This document shows, in pieces, positions 43,172-56,200 of a DNA stretch of 64,000 nt. The translations under genes and the position numbers were made by a program. How positions within the stretch are numbered: the stretch's first letter is position 1; each line of letters starts with the position of its first letter. Where the stretch lies: positions 2,542,001 to 2,606,000 of the forward strand of contig JAADJZ010000001.1 in NCBI GenBank assembly GCA_011032825.1. Reading direction: 5' to 3'. The DNA is from Massariosphaeria phaeospora. Lineage: Eukaryota > Ascomycota > Dothideomycetes > Pleosporales. The notes under the pieces are model-generated. The model did no database searches and was not told where the DNA came from. It saw only the letters and a list, made by a program, of their open reading frames with translations.

Positions 43172-45264
43172 ACGTGTCCGTGCGCGTAATGCACGCGAAA
43201 CACTATAAACGTTCTACTAGCAATAAAGCAATAGAGCTAGCTACAATTAATATTATTATAAGAATTTTTAGCAGAGTACTATATTAATACTTGCGATTAA
43301 TTTGCGCTACTTATATCTATCTAGAAACTTGACGCTGCGGCCGCGACGCGTTAGAATAGCTAGAACAGCAAATACGCTCTCTAAGGCCTTCGCAGCATTT
43401 CTAGTATTAACGCTACGTTTGTAACGCTTTTTGCTCTGTAAAAATAGCTACAAAGCTTTTTTTTTACTTTTTTAAAAAAATTGTAGAGCTTTTGTAGCGT
43501 TGCGAGCTTTTTTCTAGCAAGCGCGCTTTGCTGCTTTTTCTACTTTCTTTCTCTCTTTAGCTACCTTAGCTGCTTTCTGCGCTATATGCTTTTTTTTTGC
43601 AATTTTCTCTTTGTATAGCTTAGCTGCTTTATTTAGCTCTGCTATTTCTACTTTTTAAAGCTGCTACTCTTTTTTCTATTGCTTTTTAACAAATTAACGA
43701 ACACGTGCTTTCTTTATTTTCTTTAGTAACTAGAAAACTGCTCTACTATGATATTCCTAGCGCTGTTAGAAATCTAGAGCTTTGCTTTTTTTCTTGCGCT
43801 TTTTCTTAATAGATAGCGCTTGCTTAATTTTATTTATTTTATGCTTAAGTAGCTTATTTTAAACAAATAGGTAGTAGAGCAATTAGCGAAGCTTTTGTGT
43901 ATTTTAACTACTTTAATTCTTTACTACTAATTGTATAAGCCTATCTATTTTTCTTTAGTTATAATTGCTAAGCTCTAATAAAAAGCTATTGCCTAATTCT
44001 TTATTCTGCGTAAACCTATTAAGAATAGGCTTAGAATTAGGTAGTAATATGCCTGTAGCTCTAAAAAAGCTAAGAATAGTTAATTCTTTGAAAAAAGCTT
44101 TCTACGCATTCTAGAATAGAGAAAAAAAGTTGCTTTTAGTAATAGAAGCTAGGCCTTAGCTTTTATAAAAGTATTCTAATAGCTTTGCTAAGTAAGCTGT
44201 TAATAGAAGCTTAAATATTGCTACATTAAGTAGCTAAAGCGTATAAGTTAAATAAAAAAGTATAATAGCAAAGAAAATCTTGTTTTAATTATAGTAGTTA
44301 ATAAAATCTATAGTAATATAAAATCCGTAGCTATCTAGAATTAGAAGTTAATAAAATTGTTAAGTTTTCTTTTTTGTACAGCGATTAAACACTTGCTTAA
44401 GCTAGGCAAGTTCAATATCGTTGTTCGTCTAGCTAGAAAGTAATAAAGTAATAAAAACTAAGTGTTTTTTTGCCTAGATATTGTTTACTTAGCTTAATTA
44501 AATGCTTTTGTTAGCAGCTTTATAGATAAGGCTTAGAAGCAAAGTAGTTCTATTAGCGCATATACATGCTAGAAGTGTACTTTATGCGCAGCTTCTATTC
44601 TAAAGCAATGCTCTAACTTCTTTCTTTTTCTACATTTGTTAGCTAAATATTTTTTTTAATTTGCTTACAATACTAATTATAAAGCTTTTTTTATCTATAT
44701 TGTACGTATAACGAAAATCTATTTGATATTAATCAATCTTGCTATGTAGAAGCTAAAAATAGAAGCAATATTTGTTTTCTAAGTTAGCTTTGTAGCAATT
44801 GCTATCTATGCTAACTATTTATTGTAATATAAAATAAATGCTGTGCTAGTTGATAAAGCGCGTAACCTAGCTTTTACTAACTAGCTTTTAAACTATTGTT
44901 AATGCAAAATTTTGTATTATCTCTCTTGTAAGAGGTATATGTTTCTTTGATAATTCTTTAATATACTATACAAGCTCTTGCTTTTGTTGTAAGCTAAGTT
45001 TTTGTTAGTTAAAGTTTTTAAAAGTTCTAAAGCGTATTAGGCTTTAGTGTTTTCGGCTTAAAATAGAGCGCATAACACTATGTTTAGTAGCAATTTCTGT
45101 ATATAAAAAATCTTCTTTTAGTTCTTGCAATTTAATTTTTTCAATTGCAGCTTGTATTGAGTTTATATTAGTAGAGTTGTTGCGTGTTAAAAACAATAGA
45201 GTTTGTTGTATTTTAGTATTTCGCATGCATTACGCGAATTCGTGCATTACGCGCACGAACACGT
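43172..45264 (-). mobile_element. pogo/Fot1-like element B, copy 2, inside the Helitron helicase
   Basis: Ends ACGTGTCCGTGCGCGTAA and its inverted partner, TA at 43170-43171 and 45265-45266, 2093 bp. It follows copy 1 (5687-7778) base for base over most of its length, including many RIP-type changes. The left terminal repeat lacks 17 bases (one sub-repeat) that the right end and copy 1 keep; the loss falls between two CGCGTAAT words. The transposase on the minus strand is full of stops. Confidence 0.88.
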
Positions 45265-47105
45265 TATACCATTTACGCTTTACTTAAAGAATAAAAACTA
45301 GCTTCTAATTTGTATCTAGATTTAGAAGCAATTTAGAGCTGTTGTATTTGTCAAACGCAACGAGCAAAGCTAGAAGTAGTTTCTTTTGAGAATTAACTGT
45401 ACTAATAGGCTACACAATATTACAAATAGTACTTACTACTTTGTTAACAAAAGCAGCTTTTGTTTACAAGTTCTCTAAGAGCATAATGCAGCAATTAATG
45501 CAAAAAGAAAAAAACTAGTAGAGATTTCTAGCTTTATTACTATTTGCTTTTTTTGCTTAGGAACTAGTGTAATTAGCAGCAATACAAAGAACGAAATAGT
45601 TGTTCAACTAAAGCTAGAGATAATTGAAAGCAAATACTTTCTTTCGTTTAGCGTAAATATAAACAGCGTTCTCAAACTAAGCTCTTTTATTAATAGATAA
45701 CTTTGCTTTTACTTAAGAAGTTAGCAGCTTCTAATTCTTTATAGTAACGCGATTGTTTCGGAAATTGTTTAACGCTGTACGAAATAGCTGCTAATTATTG
45801 TTTTATTGCTTTATAACCTAAGTTAGCGTAACTATCTAATTAAATAGCTTGTATAGGCGTTAGCTAACGATAGAGTTAGTATTCGTTGTTAGCTTAGTAC
45901 TGTACAGTAGACTATTACCTACAAGCAGCAGTTAACAGAAATTTTCTACAAGAATAATATTAAAACTACCGAAATCAACGTTGGCGTTTTTAGAAAATAT
46001 CTTGCGGCACTAGTAATTAATAAAAGCGAGTTAATTAAAACTAGCTATTAATTTCTTGTTAAAAATAAAATAGTAGACGCTGTAGAAAAAAGCCTAGATT
46101 AACTAAAGATTTTAACGTGTTAGAAGCTCGTAATTCTTTTGCTTAATAAGCAACTAAAATAGAGTATAGAGAGTTTGCCTAATAACGTTGTTTGCAGCTA
46201 CACTAGCAAGCGCTGCTCGAATAACTAGTACACGCTTTTTTGCTTTTTTAGCGCAGCGTTTAAGCGCGGTACAGATTGCTATAATAATAAATAACTTGCT
46301 AGTACTACTAGAGCTTTTCAAATAGAGTCGAATAGAAGCAAAAAGTAGTTTAAGAATTTTGTTTTTATAATTGTTAATAATTACATTATAAATTAACTTC
46401 TATTTAACTGTAAAGTTAGCATACTAAACATTAAATTACGCCTAAATAGCAATAGAATAATTCGTTTTCTACTTTTTTTAGTAGTTTTAGCTAATAACAT
46501 AAGTTTTAATTTGGTTATTCCAAATAGCCTAGAGATTTATATAGCGATTTCCGAGGTAGTTTTCTAGATCTAGATTATTTCTAGCGCGGTTAAGCAAGCG
46601 ACGCGCAAGTTTACTCTATTTTGCATTAATGTTGTTAGCTTTATCTTTAGCAAGATTATCTTTAGCATTTTTATAAATAGATTTAAAGAGATTTAGTAAC
46701 GCAACGTTAAGTTCGTTAGAGAAATAAGCATAAATATCAAAGCAATTACTGTAAGCTTTTATAAATAAACTACAACGCTCGTAATGTAAACTAGAAATCT
46801 CAAAAAAGTTATCAACGTAACGAAACAAATAATGCAACATAATTTTAATACGACTGTAGTTTTTAACGTTGTTAAGCTTATAGCGAAGCTAAAGGTTAAG
46901 TACACGTTTTTTTGCACAAAGTTAAAAATTGTATAGCCGCTAATAGTTGTGTAAGCGTAAAAAAGTAAAATAAGTAACAAACTTTAAATCTTTAGGCTTT
47001 TCTTTGTACTTTTAAAGCAACGACATGCTACAACGAGTTTTCTTTTTTTTAACTTAATACAAGTTATGTTGCTTACGCTCTAAGCGCAAATCTACACTAA
47101 CTATA

Positions 47106-48954
47106 ACGTAAAGCACTAGCGAACTCGCTACACTAGTAAACTCGCTAAAATTTCTTAGCACAACCAACTTATCTTAAAGAACATTAAATTAATTGCTATT
47201 AAACAAGGAACCTGCGTACGTCGTGCTAGCCTTAAATTCAAAAATTGCTTTTAAATTCTTTTGGCAGGTTTGAGCATTGTGCCTTGTATTACTACAGTTT
47301 CTACAGCGCCGTAGAGCTAGTTGTGCTCTTTTTTAACTCTTTCTACTACGCGCTTTCTTTAATAGCTAAAGCGCTGTAGACGCTTTAGCAGCTACTTGCG
47401 CTAATTCGTTACTATACTCTATCGTACTACTTATCTAAATTTGCTTTCGTTTGCGCAATTTCTGCTTAGTTATCTCTGCTAATTAATTTTTAAGCTCTTT
47501 AATACAGTAGTCTTTAAGCGCGTTCTAATGCAGCAGTAATTCAGCTCTTTTTACAAGCTAAAAAAAGCTACTTTGCGCTAAAGTAAGCGATCTAGTAATA
47601 GAATCGCGTACTAGCTTTAATTGCGATCTAAATTTAAGTGTATTGCTTAGAGTTTTTAACTGCTATAGCGTTTCTAGTACAAAAAGTAGTAGCAAAGTAC
47701 GCAGCCGTACTTTAAGACAATTAAAAACTACTTGCGCGTTAACAGAAACTAGCTTTAAAACCTTAAAAGCTTTCTTGTAGTTCTCTATTGTAAACACTTT
47801 AAAAAACGCGTTTTTAAAAGCTAGCAGAAAGCTTTCTTTGTTAATATAGAAAACGCGCTAGCGCGCTAAGTTCCAAACGCGTTAAAAGTACTTCAACTTT
47901 AGCGGCGAGAAGTAGACTACATCTAGCAGCTAAAGAATATAGAATAAATAAGCTAGCATGCAAAGCGTAAAAATCTTGTTTTTAAAGCAATAGTTTTTAA
48001 AATTCTAAAATTAGTAGCTCTTATAGCCGTTTAGAATAAGCAGCTAATATACTTTTACCTAACGCGCTTTTGTATACGCGTTAAAATGCTTTAACTACTT
48101 AAAACTAAAAGCGTTGTTTGTCTAGCTGTTCTTAGAAACTAAAAGCTTTTAATTGCTAGGTATAAAGTTCTTCTCGTACTACGCTAAAATGTAAACGCGC
48201 TTTTTGTAGATAATAAAAAGCGAGATCGCGTACCTTGCAGCGCAAATGCTTTGAATAACTATTACCTACTTCCAATTGCTTAGCTGGATAAGATTAAGTT
48301 GAGTACGTTTTTAAAAGCTTGTAACGACTTTTATAGACTCAATTACGTTTATCTAGAAACTAGTTTTGTTGAAGTTGTGCACGTTATTCTTATAAATGCC
48401 GTACTTAGCTTTAGTATTCCCAACAAGCTTGAACTACGCGCTAATTACTTTAGAATCTTTCTATTGTATTCTTTGCCGGTTTTTTGCTCGATTGAAAGCT
48501 ATTTTAAGCTCGCCTAAACGCGTTACAAGCTTTTTAGCCTAGTTCTTGCCTACTAGCTTTCTACTTTGCGCAGCTACTAGTTTATTTTCTATATCTTCTA
48601 CCTTAGACAGCCGAAAAGCAAATTCTCGCGAATTAAAGTTGAGAATATATTAAATAATCGTTTGCTCTTTAGTTGTAGTAAGCTTTGAAAATGTAAGTTG
48701 TGTTTAAGCTTAAAATAGAATTTCTCTAGCGCGTTTGTTAAAGGTCTAGCGTTTAACGTTAAAAGCAATAGCAGCAGCTTAATAGCTTTAGAATTAGCTA
48801 GAATTATAGGCTTTAAGAGCAAGCTAAAGTTTCTCTTTGTGTTAGTGTAATAACGCGTTAGTTAATTAAGCTATATCGCGTTAATAGAGAAGGTAGTAGT
48901 ACTAAGAAATTTTAGCGAGTTTACTAGTGTAGCGAGTTCGCTAGTGCTTTACGT
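47106..48954 (-). mobile_element. pogo/Fot1-like element F, inside the Helitron relic
   Basis: Ends ACGTAAAGCACTAGCGAACT and inverted partner over about 50 bp; TA at 47104-47105 and 48955-48956; 1849 bp. The minus strand shows V-S-K-N-S and T-N-N-A-F with L-K-H-F-N-A near 48065-48140, the conserved block before the second catalytic Asp of the D family. It is close to element E at 61253-63074. Many stops. Confidence 0.82.
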
Positions 48955-51800
48955 TAGTACAAAAGCACTAACTTAATAAGAAATTAAGCAAATAGTAAAA
49001 TACTTCTTAAGCGAAGTAATCTCGATTTTTGATAAGTTTGTTCATGAGTTTGGTAACGAGCGACTAAAGAAGCTAAGTTTTATTAACGTACAATACCAAC
49101 TTTGTTGCTATTTCTTTAAAAGAAAAAGATTTCTTTTTAGCTTTAGCAGCGTATTTAACAATATACTCGATAACTGCTTTTATATTAGTGCAAGAAAAAG
49201 TGTCGATATTAGCTATCTAAGCTATAATAAAAGTACAATTGTACTTGTTTAACATAGAATTATTTTGAATTAGTAGAAAGCGTAGCTAATTTTTGCTAGG
49301 CTAAGAGCTAAGTATTGCTCAATCGCGAAAATTCTTAAGCATGTAAAAACAGCACTTTTGAATAGGTAAGCAGCTGTTTTTGATAGTGCAAAAGTAGTAA
49401 TACTTGCTATGTTTGTAACTTTAAACTTAGCTAACAAATTAGAACAGAAAGCTAAATTTGTTATCTAATTTAGTTCTAGGAATTAACATTAGTAACTTCT
49501 TTTTGTAGGTTTGCTAATATCTACGAGTAAGCTTAGAATTAACTGCAACAACATGCATGCTTTAGTAATTAGCAAACTTCTACTATAGTTCGAAAGTAAG
49601 TAGATTTTTAGAATTAAAGGCACTATTAATCTAATACAAACTATAGTTATAAGCGCTGCTACGTGCTTACTATTTATATCGATGCTAGTAATCTACGATA
49701 TTTAGTTTGAGTTTCAAAACTTTCTTTAGAAATACGTTGAAGCGGCGATAGAAGTAATAAGCAACGATAGCAGAATTGTTTTTAACTACTTCTTAAGCGA
49801 TCTAGATACGCTAAGCAAGTGTAGTATTCTTTTACTTATTATATTTCAGCATGTGCTGCATAAAAGAATTCCAATAATAATCTGCAGCGAAAAAAGTTAA
49901 AAACACGTAGAAACAGCTAATTTAGCAGACTATTAATTCGAGTTGCTTTATTTTACTGCTTTAGAAAAGTTAAGTGTCTTGAAAACTACTAGAGTATTAA
50001 GTAATAGAGTTAAGTAACTATTTAGCTTCTAGACTATTATTCTAAAATGCCTAGCGAAGATTATTTAGAAACAACTTTTGCTACTCTTGTAAAGCAATCT
50101 TGCGTACAAAAAACCTAGCGCAAGTATTAACCTATTTCTTTATAATAGTGTTAAAAACAACGTACTAAAACTAAAAGTATTAAGCAAAACGCGCGTTTTT
50201 GTAAAGCAAAAGATAGCAAACGTATTCTAGATATTCGACATTGCGTAGTTAAGTGCTAACGTATTCTGCATAATCGTAGAAAAATAGTGTTAAAAACGCC
50301 TAGCTTAATAGCAAATAGACTTTGTTAAACTTAGAAATAAAAGTTTGCTTTGAAGTTGCTATACTTATAGTTAGACTACAACGTAGCTATCTACCAATCG
50401 TTCGCAGATTTAGATCAACGTTATTAAGCTAAGCTTTAATTTCTGCTATTTTATTACGTTTGGCATAGAGATCTAGGACAGCGCTATAGTTAGAGTTCTT
50501 CTCGTTAGCATTAGTAGAAATCGAGCAATTAATCTCGTTCGCGTTTTCTAACTTATTAATTATAAAATTATTATTAACAAACGCGTTATTAAGCAGAGCG
50601 TTAAGATTTTCGTTGTTAATTTCAATGTTCTAGTAGCTTAGGTAGTGTTAACGCAAGAACTTTAGCTAAATAGTAATTGCAAACTTTCTTACGCAGTAGT
50701 CCTTGCGAAATTAACGCTTAAAACAAGAATTATTTCTTTAGTTCGCTAGTCGAAGAATAATAATGTTTAGGTTAGATAGTAATAGAAAGAGCTTGTTGTA
50801 TACTTTTGCTGTATTATACAAAAAGTTAACAACGTAGCTGCGATACTTGTATTAAACGCTACAAACCTAGCGAACCTCTACAAAATAGTAAACGCAAGCA
50901 ATTAACATTTTCTCTACCTAAAAAAGAGAAAGTAAGTAAGCAAAAATAGCTTTAGAATTTATGTTGTTCTCCGCATAGTATAGATAAAGCAAAAGCTTTT
51001 TAATAATATTGCGATTAACACGTTTGCAAAACTTACAAATACTATTGTTGTTTAAACTTATGTAAAACTAGCGCTTATAATAGCAACTACATATTTTGAA
51101 ACTCTTTCTATCAATGCGTTTGTAGAAATCTTTTAATAGTTAATAATTCTAATTGGTTAAAGTAGAATCCTTAGGCTACGTTTCTAAATCGAAATTGAAA
51201 TTTAGATTAAGTTGTTTTAAAGAGTTAATGTTTGCCTAACGTTGTCGCTAGGTTAATTTAGGCTCAAAACCGCCTCGAGCACGCTCTCGAAATGCAAGAG
51301 AAAATAAACTTAAAAAAATTAATAATTCGTATTGTAACGATGTAGGTCTAGCTTGTAATAAAAGTCTAAACTCGCTATGCTAAAATAGGCTTCTAAGAGA
51401 CGCTAGCGAAATAGCAAACAAGCTTCGGCAGTACAAGCAAAGTTCTAACTCTTCGCTTTTAATATTAAAAGTACTTTTGAAGAAAACGTAACGAGCGCGC
51501 TTAGTTTTGCAATACATACAATATTGCTTTTTTTTGCTAATTAAAGTACTATAGAGCAACGTGCTTTTAATATAGTAAGCGCAAATATAGTTGATAATAT
51601 CGTGTATAAAGCAAAACGTACGTAAAACGTCGCAAGGTTTTTTATATATAAAAAACAGTAGCTTAAGAAATAGCAAAAATAGAGTTTGCAACTAAAAGTA
51701 GCTACGACTGCTAATAGATTTACTTCGTTTACAACTACAATAAAACTAGCTAGAACCGCAAGTGTAAGTTAGCTTAGGTTTATAATCTAGTTTGTTAATA

Positions 51801-52703
51801 TTAACATTAAATAAAGTAATAGGCACACTTAGAAACTCGAACTTCTAACGAAGTTGTAATAATAATAGAGTAAACAAGAAATTCTCTCTAGCACGACGCT
51901 AAGTGCGATAAATTCGTTGCGTATTAACTATCTACTTACGAGCTGCTACTGTTGTTAGACTATTATCGCTGTACTAACTGCAAAGTAGAAACGTAGAAAT
52001 AAGCGCTTGCAACGGCGTACTATCGAAACTGCGCAGCAAGCAAGCTAGACTAGATAAAGTTATAAGCAGTTTAAAAAACAAAACAAAAGCGCGCTTGCTA
52101 AATTGCTCAACTGTTGCTAACAACAGCAGTATCAAAAAGAAAGTACTAAAGCTCTTAATAACGACAGAACTACTCGTAGTAGTTTTCAAATTAATCGAGC
52201 TACGACTTCGCGCAAGAGATAATCTAGTTAGCTGTAAAAAACCTAGGCTAGGCGTTTAAAAAAAAAGTTCTAAATAAAGCAGCAGCGTTAGTCTAGTTCG
52301 TTTCTGTAGTACAACTTCGTTAGCTTAACTACCGCGTAGCGACAAAAAAAGAAAAAAACAATAGCTACTTCTAAAAGCTGCGTTAGAGCAAACAAACTTA
52401 TAGCAAGGTTTTGCGTTTGCAACTGCGCAAAAGAACTTTTAAGTTAATTTTCAAAGACTAGGCTTTATACTACACTAGATAGCTGTTTTCTAAAAGCGCA
52501 GATTTTACTAACTCGTTTAACTACTGCGCAAATATTGCGGACGCTTAAGAAAGTAGCTTTTGTTAACTATATAGCAAAAGAAACTTTCGCCGACTTTTCT
52601 TTCGCTTGCAGCGAGCTTTGTTAATTGTAAAATTAAGTAAAAGTTGCTTACTAAAGCTGTAGTAGTAGCTGCTTTGCTACGACAAACGTAGCAAAGCGTA
52701 TAG
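51801..52703 (-). other. AT-rich flank of the second gypsy element, unassigned
   Basis: RIP-type sequence upstream of the Helitron protein (minus sense). It was originally contiguous with 59886 onwards, across the gypsy insertion. Short minus-strand frames (51974-52189, 52517-52708) give Ser/Leu/Thr-rich sequence with no recognised domain; they could be the Helitron 5' part or another element. Confidence 0.35.
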
Positions 52704-52708
52704 TACAA

Positions 52709-53209
52709 TGTTATTAGAAGTGTTCTCTTACCGAAGGTAATTACAATCGAACTCGAAAACTTCGCCTAAGGAATTGTTCTGTATTCGAAAAGCTTAATAA
52801 CAACAAAAAAACAATCTTAATTTTATTTTGAATAGAATAACAAAGTAACAATTTGTTGCCTATAGATCTAATCTATGTATAAAATGTACTTAGAAGAGTT
52901 AACTACAAAAAATTCAAATTGTAAAGAAAATTCTGCTAATCTATATAGTTCTATAATTCTTTGCTAAAAGCGTTCTACTTAGTTCGCTTAGTGTGCTTAG
53001 TTGTTAAGCGCTTTAAGCTAGCTAAGCGCTTGCTACTTAGCGTACTTAGTTTGCTAAAGCTTTAATCGCACTAATTACTATTACGTAACTGCTAACCTAA
53101 TTCTGCTTCGCGCATTGCTGTACTTTTGTCTTGCAAACTTGCAAGCTCTAACAACTTTTTTGCGTTGTTACTTAGTTTACAATACCTAGTATTGTTTCTA
53201 TTTGTAATA
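52709..53209 (-). repeat. 3' LTR of the second gypsy element (501 bp)
   Basis: Same length as its partner. Differences are almost all C/T or G/A. The terminal CA is changed to TA. Confidence 0.92.
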
Positions 53210-56200
53210 TTATTCTTTTTTTTAAAAATATTGTTTTGATAGCTGTTTTGCTATGCTGTGCTAGTTTCTTTTGTGCTTTGCATTAAAAGTGCTGTTTTGT
53301 ATAAAAGTAAGTTAACTTCGATTCTCGTCGTGTCGTAGCTTTTTCTTGTATTCTTTTAAGTTTTTGAGTTTAACTATGCTTAAGTCTTCGCTTTCTATAG
53401 ATTTGTGTTCTAAGTTAACTTGCTATTATTACAATTAAGTTGCTTGTATTTGTAAAACTAGTTTAAAAATGCCTGCTCTTTGCGGCTATTGTTTTAAAAA
53501 AAACCTAAAGTGCTTAGTTAATTTTTGTTTGATAAGTGTGCTAAATGCCTTTAGTCTAGCGCGCTCTACGGTCTTGCTTTAACAAAAAAAAAGTAAGTAG
53601 CTTTTCAACAAAAGCGTTGCAACTTGCAACATTAGCTTTTGCTAGCTAAGCAACAAGTGCTATCTACACGAATCTAAGCTGCTTAGCTAGTATTCGCAGC
53701 AAAGTCTTGTGCTGCTACTTTTCGAGTAGAGCTTTCTATTGCTAAAATAAAAAGAGATTAGCGTTTTGCTAATAAGTAGGTTGCTATTAAAAAGCTAGAG
53801 AAACTAGAAGCTGCGCAGTTTAGCGCTGCTATTAATTCTAAGAGTACAACTTCTACTAATAGTTTTATACTACTACTATTTGAAACGCTTTCGACTAACT
53901 TAGGCTAGTTACAAACTAACTTTTCTCTACTTGTTTTTTTTCTTTTAACTTTTCTGCTTTTTTAAAGAACTTGAATTTCTTGCTTCTAAATTTCGCTAGT
54001 AATACTTTCGTACTAGTTTCTTGTAGTTTGTAAAATTCTGTATTAGTTTCTATGTATTCTAGCTTTCTAGCTATTTTTGCTATTTAACTAAGTACTTCTA
54101 CTAACGTCTAAACTTCTATAGGTCTTTGATTTCTTTGACTTTGTACTTTTTGTCTTTAAGTTCGATATTAGTTGCTACTTCGGCGTTTAGTAGTGCTAGT
54201 TTAAGAAGTAATTTGTAAAAAACTAAATGTATGCGCATGCTTGTAAGTAGCTGTAGTTTAAATAATACAAGTCCTTTAACTTTTAAGATTTTAAACGGTT
54301 TTATTTGAAAGTTGTTTAACTTGTTGCATAGTTGTTTAGTTTTTAGGTTTTTTTGTAAGAGAAAAACTTTATTTCTCTCTTTAAGAGTTAGTTTCTTAAG
54401 CTTTTTTTTATTTGCTAACTTAGCTGTTGTAAAGTTTCTTTAAGCAATTCGTTGGCTTAATTCGTCGTGTAATTCTTGCATTTTAGAAGCCTTGTTGTCT
54501 ACTGCTAGCAAAATGCTTTTAATATTTCTTGAATTCTAATAAGCTACTAGCTTATATTTATAGTTTGCGTAGTATAGCGAGTGTTTTATTATCGTAGACT
54601 TTGTGCTGTTGTATGCTAATTGTGCTATTAGTAGAAGTTTAACTTAGTTGTTTTACAGCTTGTTAGTGTACATTCGTAGATACTATTTTAGTATTTAGTT
54701 TGTTCGTTTTGTCTAGCTGTTTGTTTGCGGGTAGAAGCTAGTTAATAGTTTCTTTACAACTTCTAACTAAGCTAGAAACGTATTTTAAAACTTTAATGTA
54801 AACAGCTTGTTTCTATTAGTAATAAACTGTTCTAGCAATTTGTAATTAGCGACGAGTGCCTTTGTAACCTCGTAAGCTATTTTTTCTGCTATAATTAATT
54901 TTTCTGTTGGTACAAAATGTAATTCTTTAGTTAATCGATTTACGATTACCAAGATCGAGTTGCATAGCCGTGCTAATTCGAGTTTTAACAATTTTAAAAG
55001 CTTTACTATAAAATCTATTGTAACGCTAATTCATAAGCGTGCGAGTAGTTCTAGTAGTTAAAGTAATCCAAAGAGCTTATGTCTTTTAGATTTGTTCTTT
55101 AAATAATCTAAATAGTTGCTTACTACTTTCTAAACTGTGTTTCGTACGTAGAGCATTAAGTACTCGTTTAAGATTTGTTAAACTATTTTGTTAATTTCTA
55201 AGTGTTTATATACTTGTAAAGCATGTAATTTCTAAATAAGCTATATAGCTTAAGTGTTGTTTGTAACTATCTATTTTTGCTAGTCGTTTTTGCTCTATTT
55301 TTAGTACATTCTTTCTTTGATGCTTGTAACTTTAGCTATTTTAGCTAATCGCAGTTAGTTGTATTTAAGAGTTTTGTTTAAGTTCCGTTGTAATACTAGG
55401 TTGTGCGTAACCGGTTTGTTAGTTTTTATAAAATCTAATTTTCAACTAAGCGCGTCTGCGGCTCTATTGTTAGTTTCTTTGCAATAGTAAATCTTGATGT
55501 CGTAATCTGCTATGAATTTAGCCTATTTAACTTGTTGTTTATTTAATTTTTTAGTTGTAGTAAAGCTAGTAAGGTTCTAATAATTTAAGTATACTTATAC
55601 TTAATGCTTTGCTTCTTTTAGCTATGCTTTCTATTGTTTAAAAGCGTTTATTATTGCTAATAGTTCTTTATTGTAAACGTTGTAGTTAAGTTCTGCTCTT
55701 AAGAACTTTCTAGAATAGTAGAACACTAGTTTCTATTTTTTGTCGTTGCATTGCTGTAAAAGTATTGCTTCTAATGCATAGTCTAAAGCGTTAGTTTCTA
55801 CTTAAGTTTTTTTTTTTAAGTTGTGCATCTGTAGTATTAGTGCTGTAGTAAACTTCTTTTTAAGTTCTTAAAACGCCTGTTCTTGTGCTTCTGTCTATTT
55901 AAACTTTTTATTTTTTTTAGTAACTTCTAAAAGCAGTGTCGTAGTCTTAAAGTAATTCTTAATAAATTTTCAATAGAAGTTAGCAAATTTTAAGAAAAAC
56001 TACACGTTTTTTACTGTTTTAGAAGTTAGCTATTTCTGTACAGTTTAAATCTTCTTTAAGTCCATAAACACACTTTTTCTTGAAATAATAAACTTTAAAT
56101 AGCTAGTTTTTGTAACGTGAAATTTACATTTTTTCAAGTAAAGTAGTAGTTAGTACTACTTTATTTTTTGTAGCATTTTCTTAACATGCTTTTAATGTTC

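Larger units (their letters stand above)
42870..51800 (-). pseudogene. Helitron RepHel relic, split by two pogo-like insertions
   Basis: Read on the minus strand with the insertions removed, about 5 kb follows a fungal Helitron protein. N-terminal: Cys-rich zinc motif (K-I-C-S-C...C-K-F-C-K-R) near 51080 and Y-A-E-N-N-I-N-S-K-A-I near 50970. Then comes the Helitron-like region with N-T-I-I-K-K...A-R-F-F-V-R-K near 50130. C-terminal Pif1-type helicase: I-M-L-L-E-N-L near 45480; L-V-A-F-D-K-Y-N near 45370, shortly before the insertion; then T-Q-F-P-I-T-V-A-Y-A-I-T-I-Y-K-S (43099-43145) and motif VI Y-V-A-I-S-C-V-R (43010-43036). Stops are frequent and RIP-like. I did not find the Helitron's TC 5' end or CTRR 3' end. 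The two pogo elements (43172-45264, 47106-48954) are later insertions. Confidence 0.83.
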
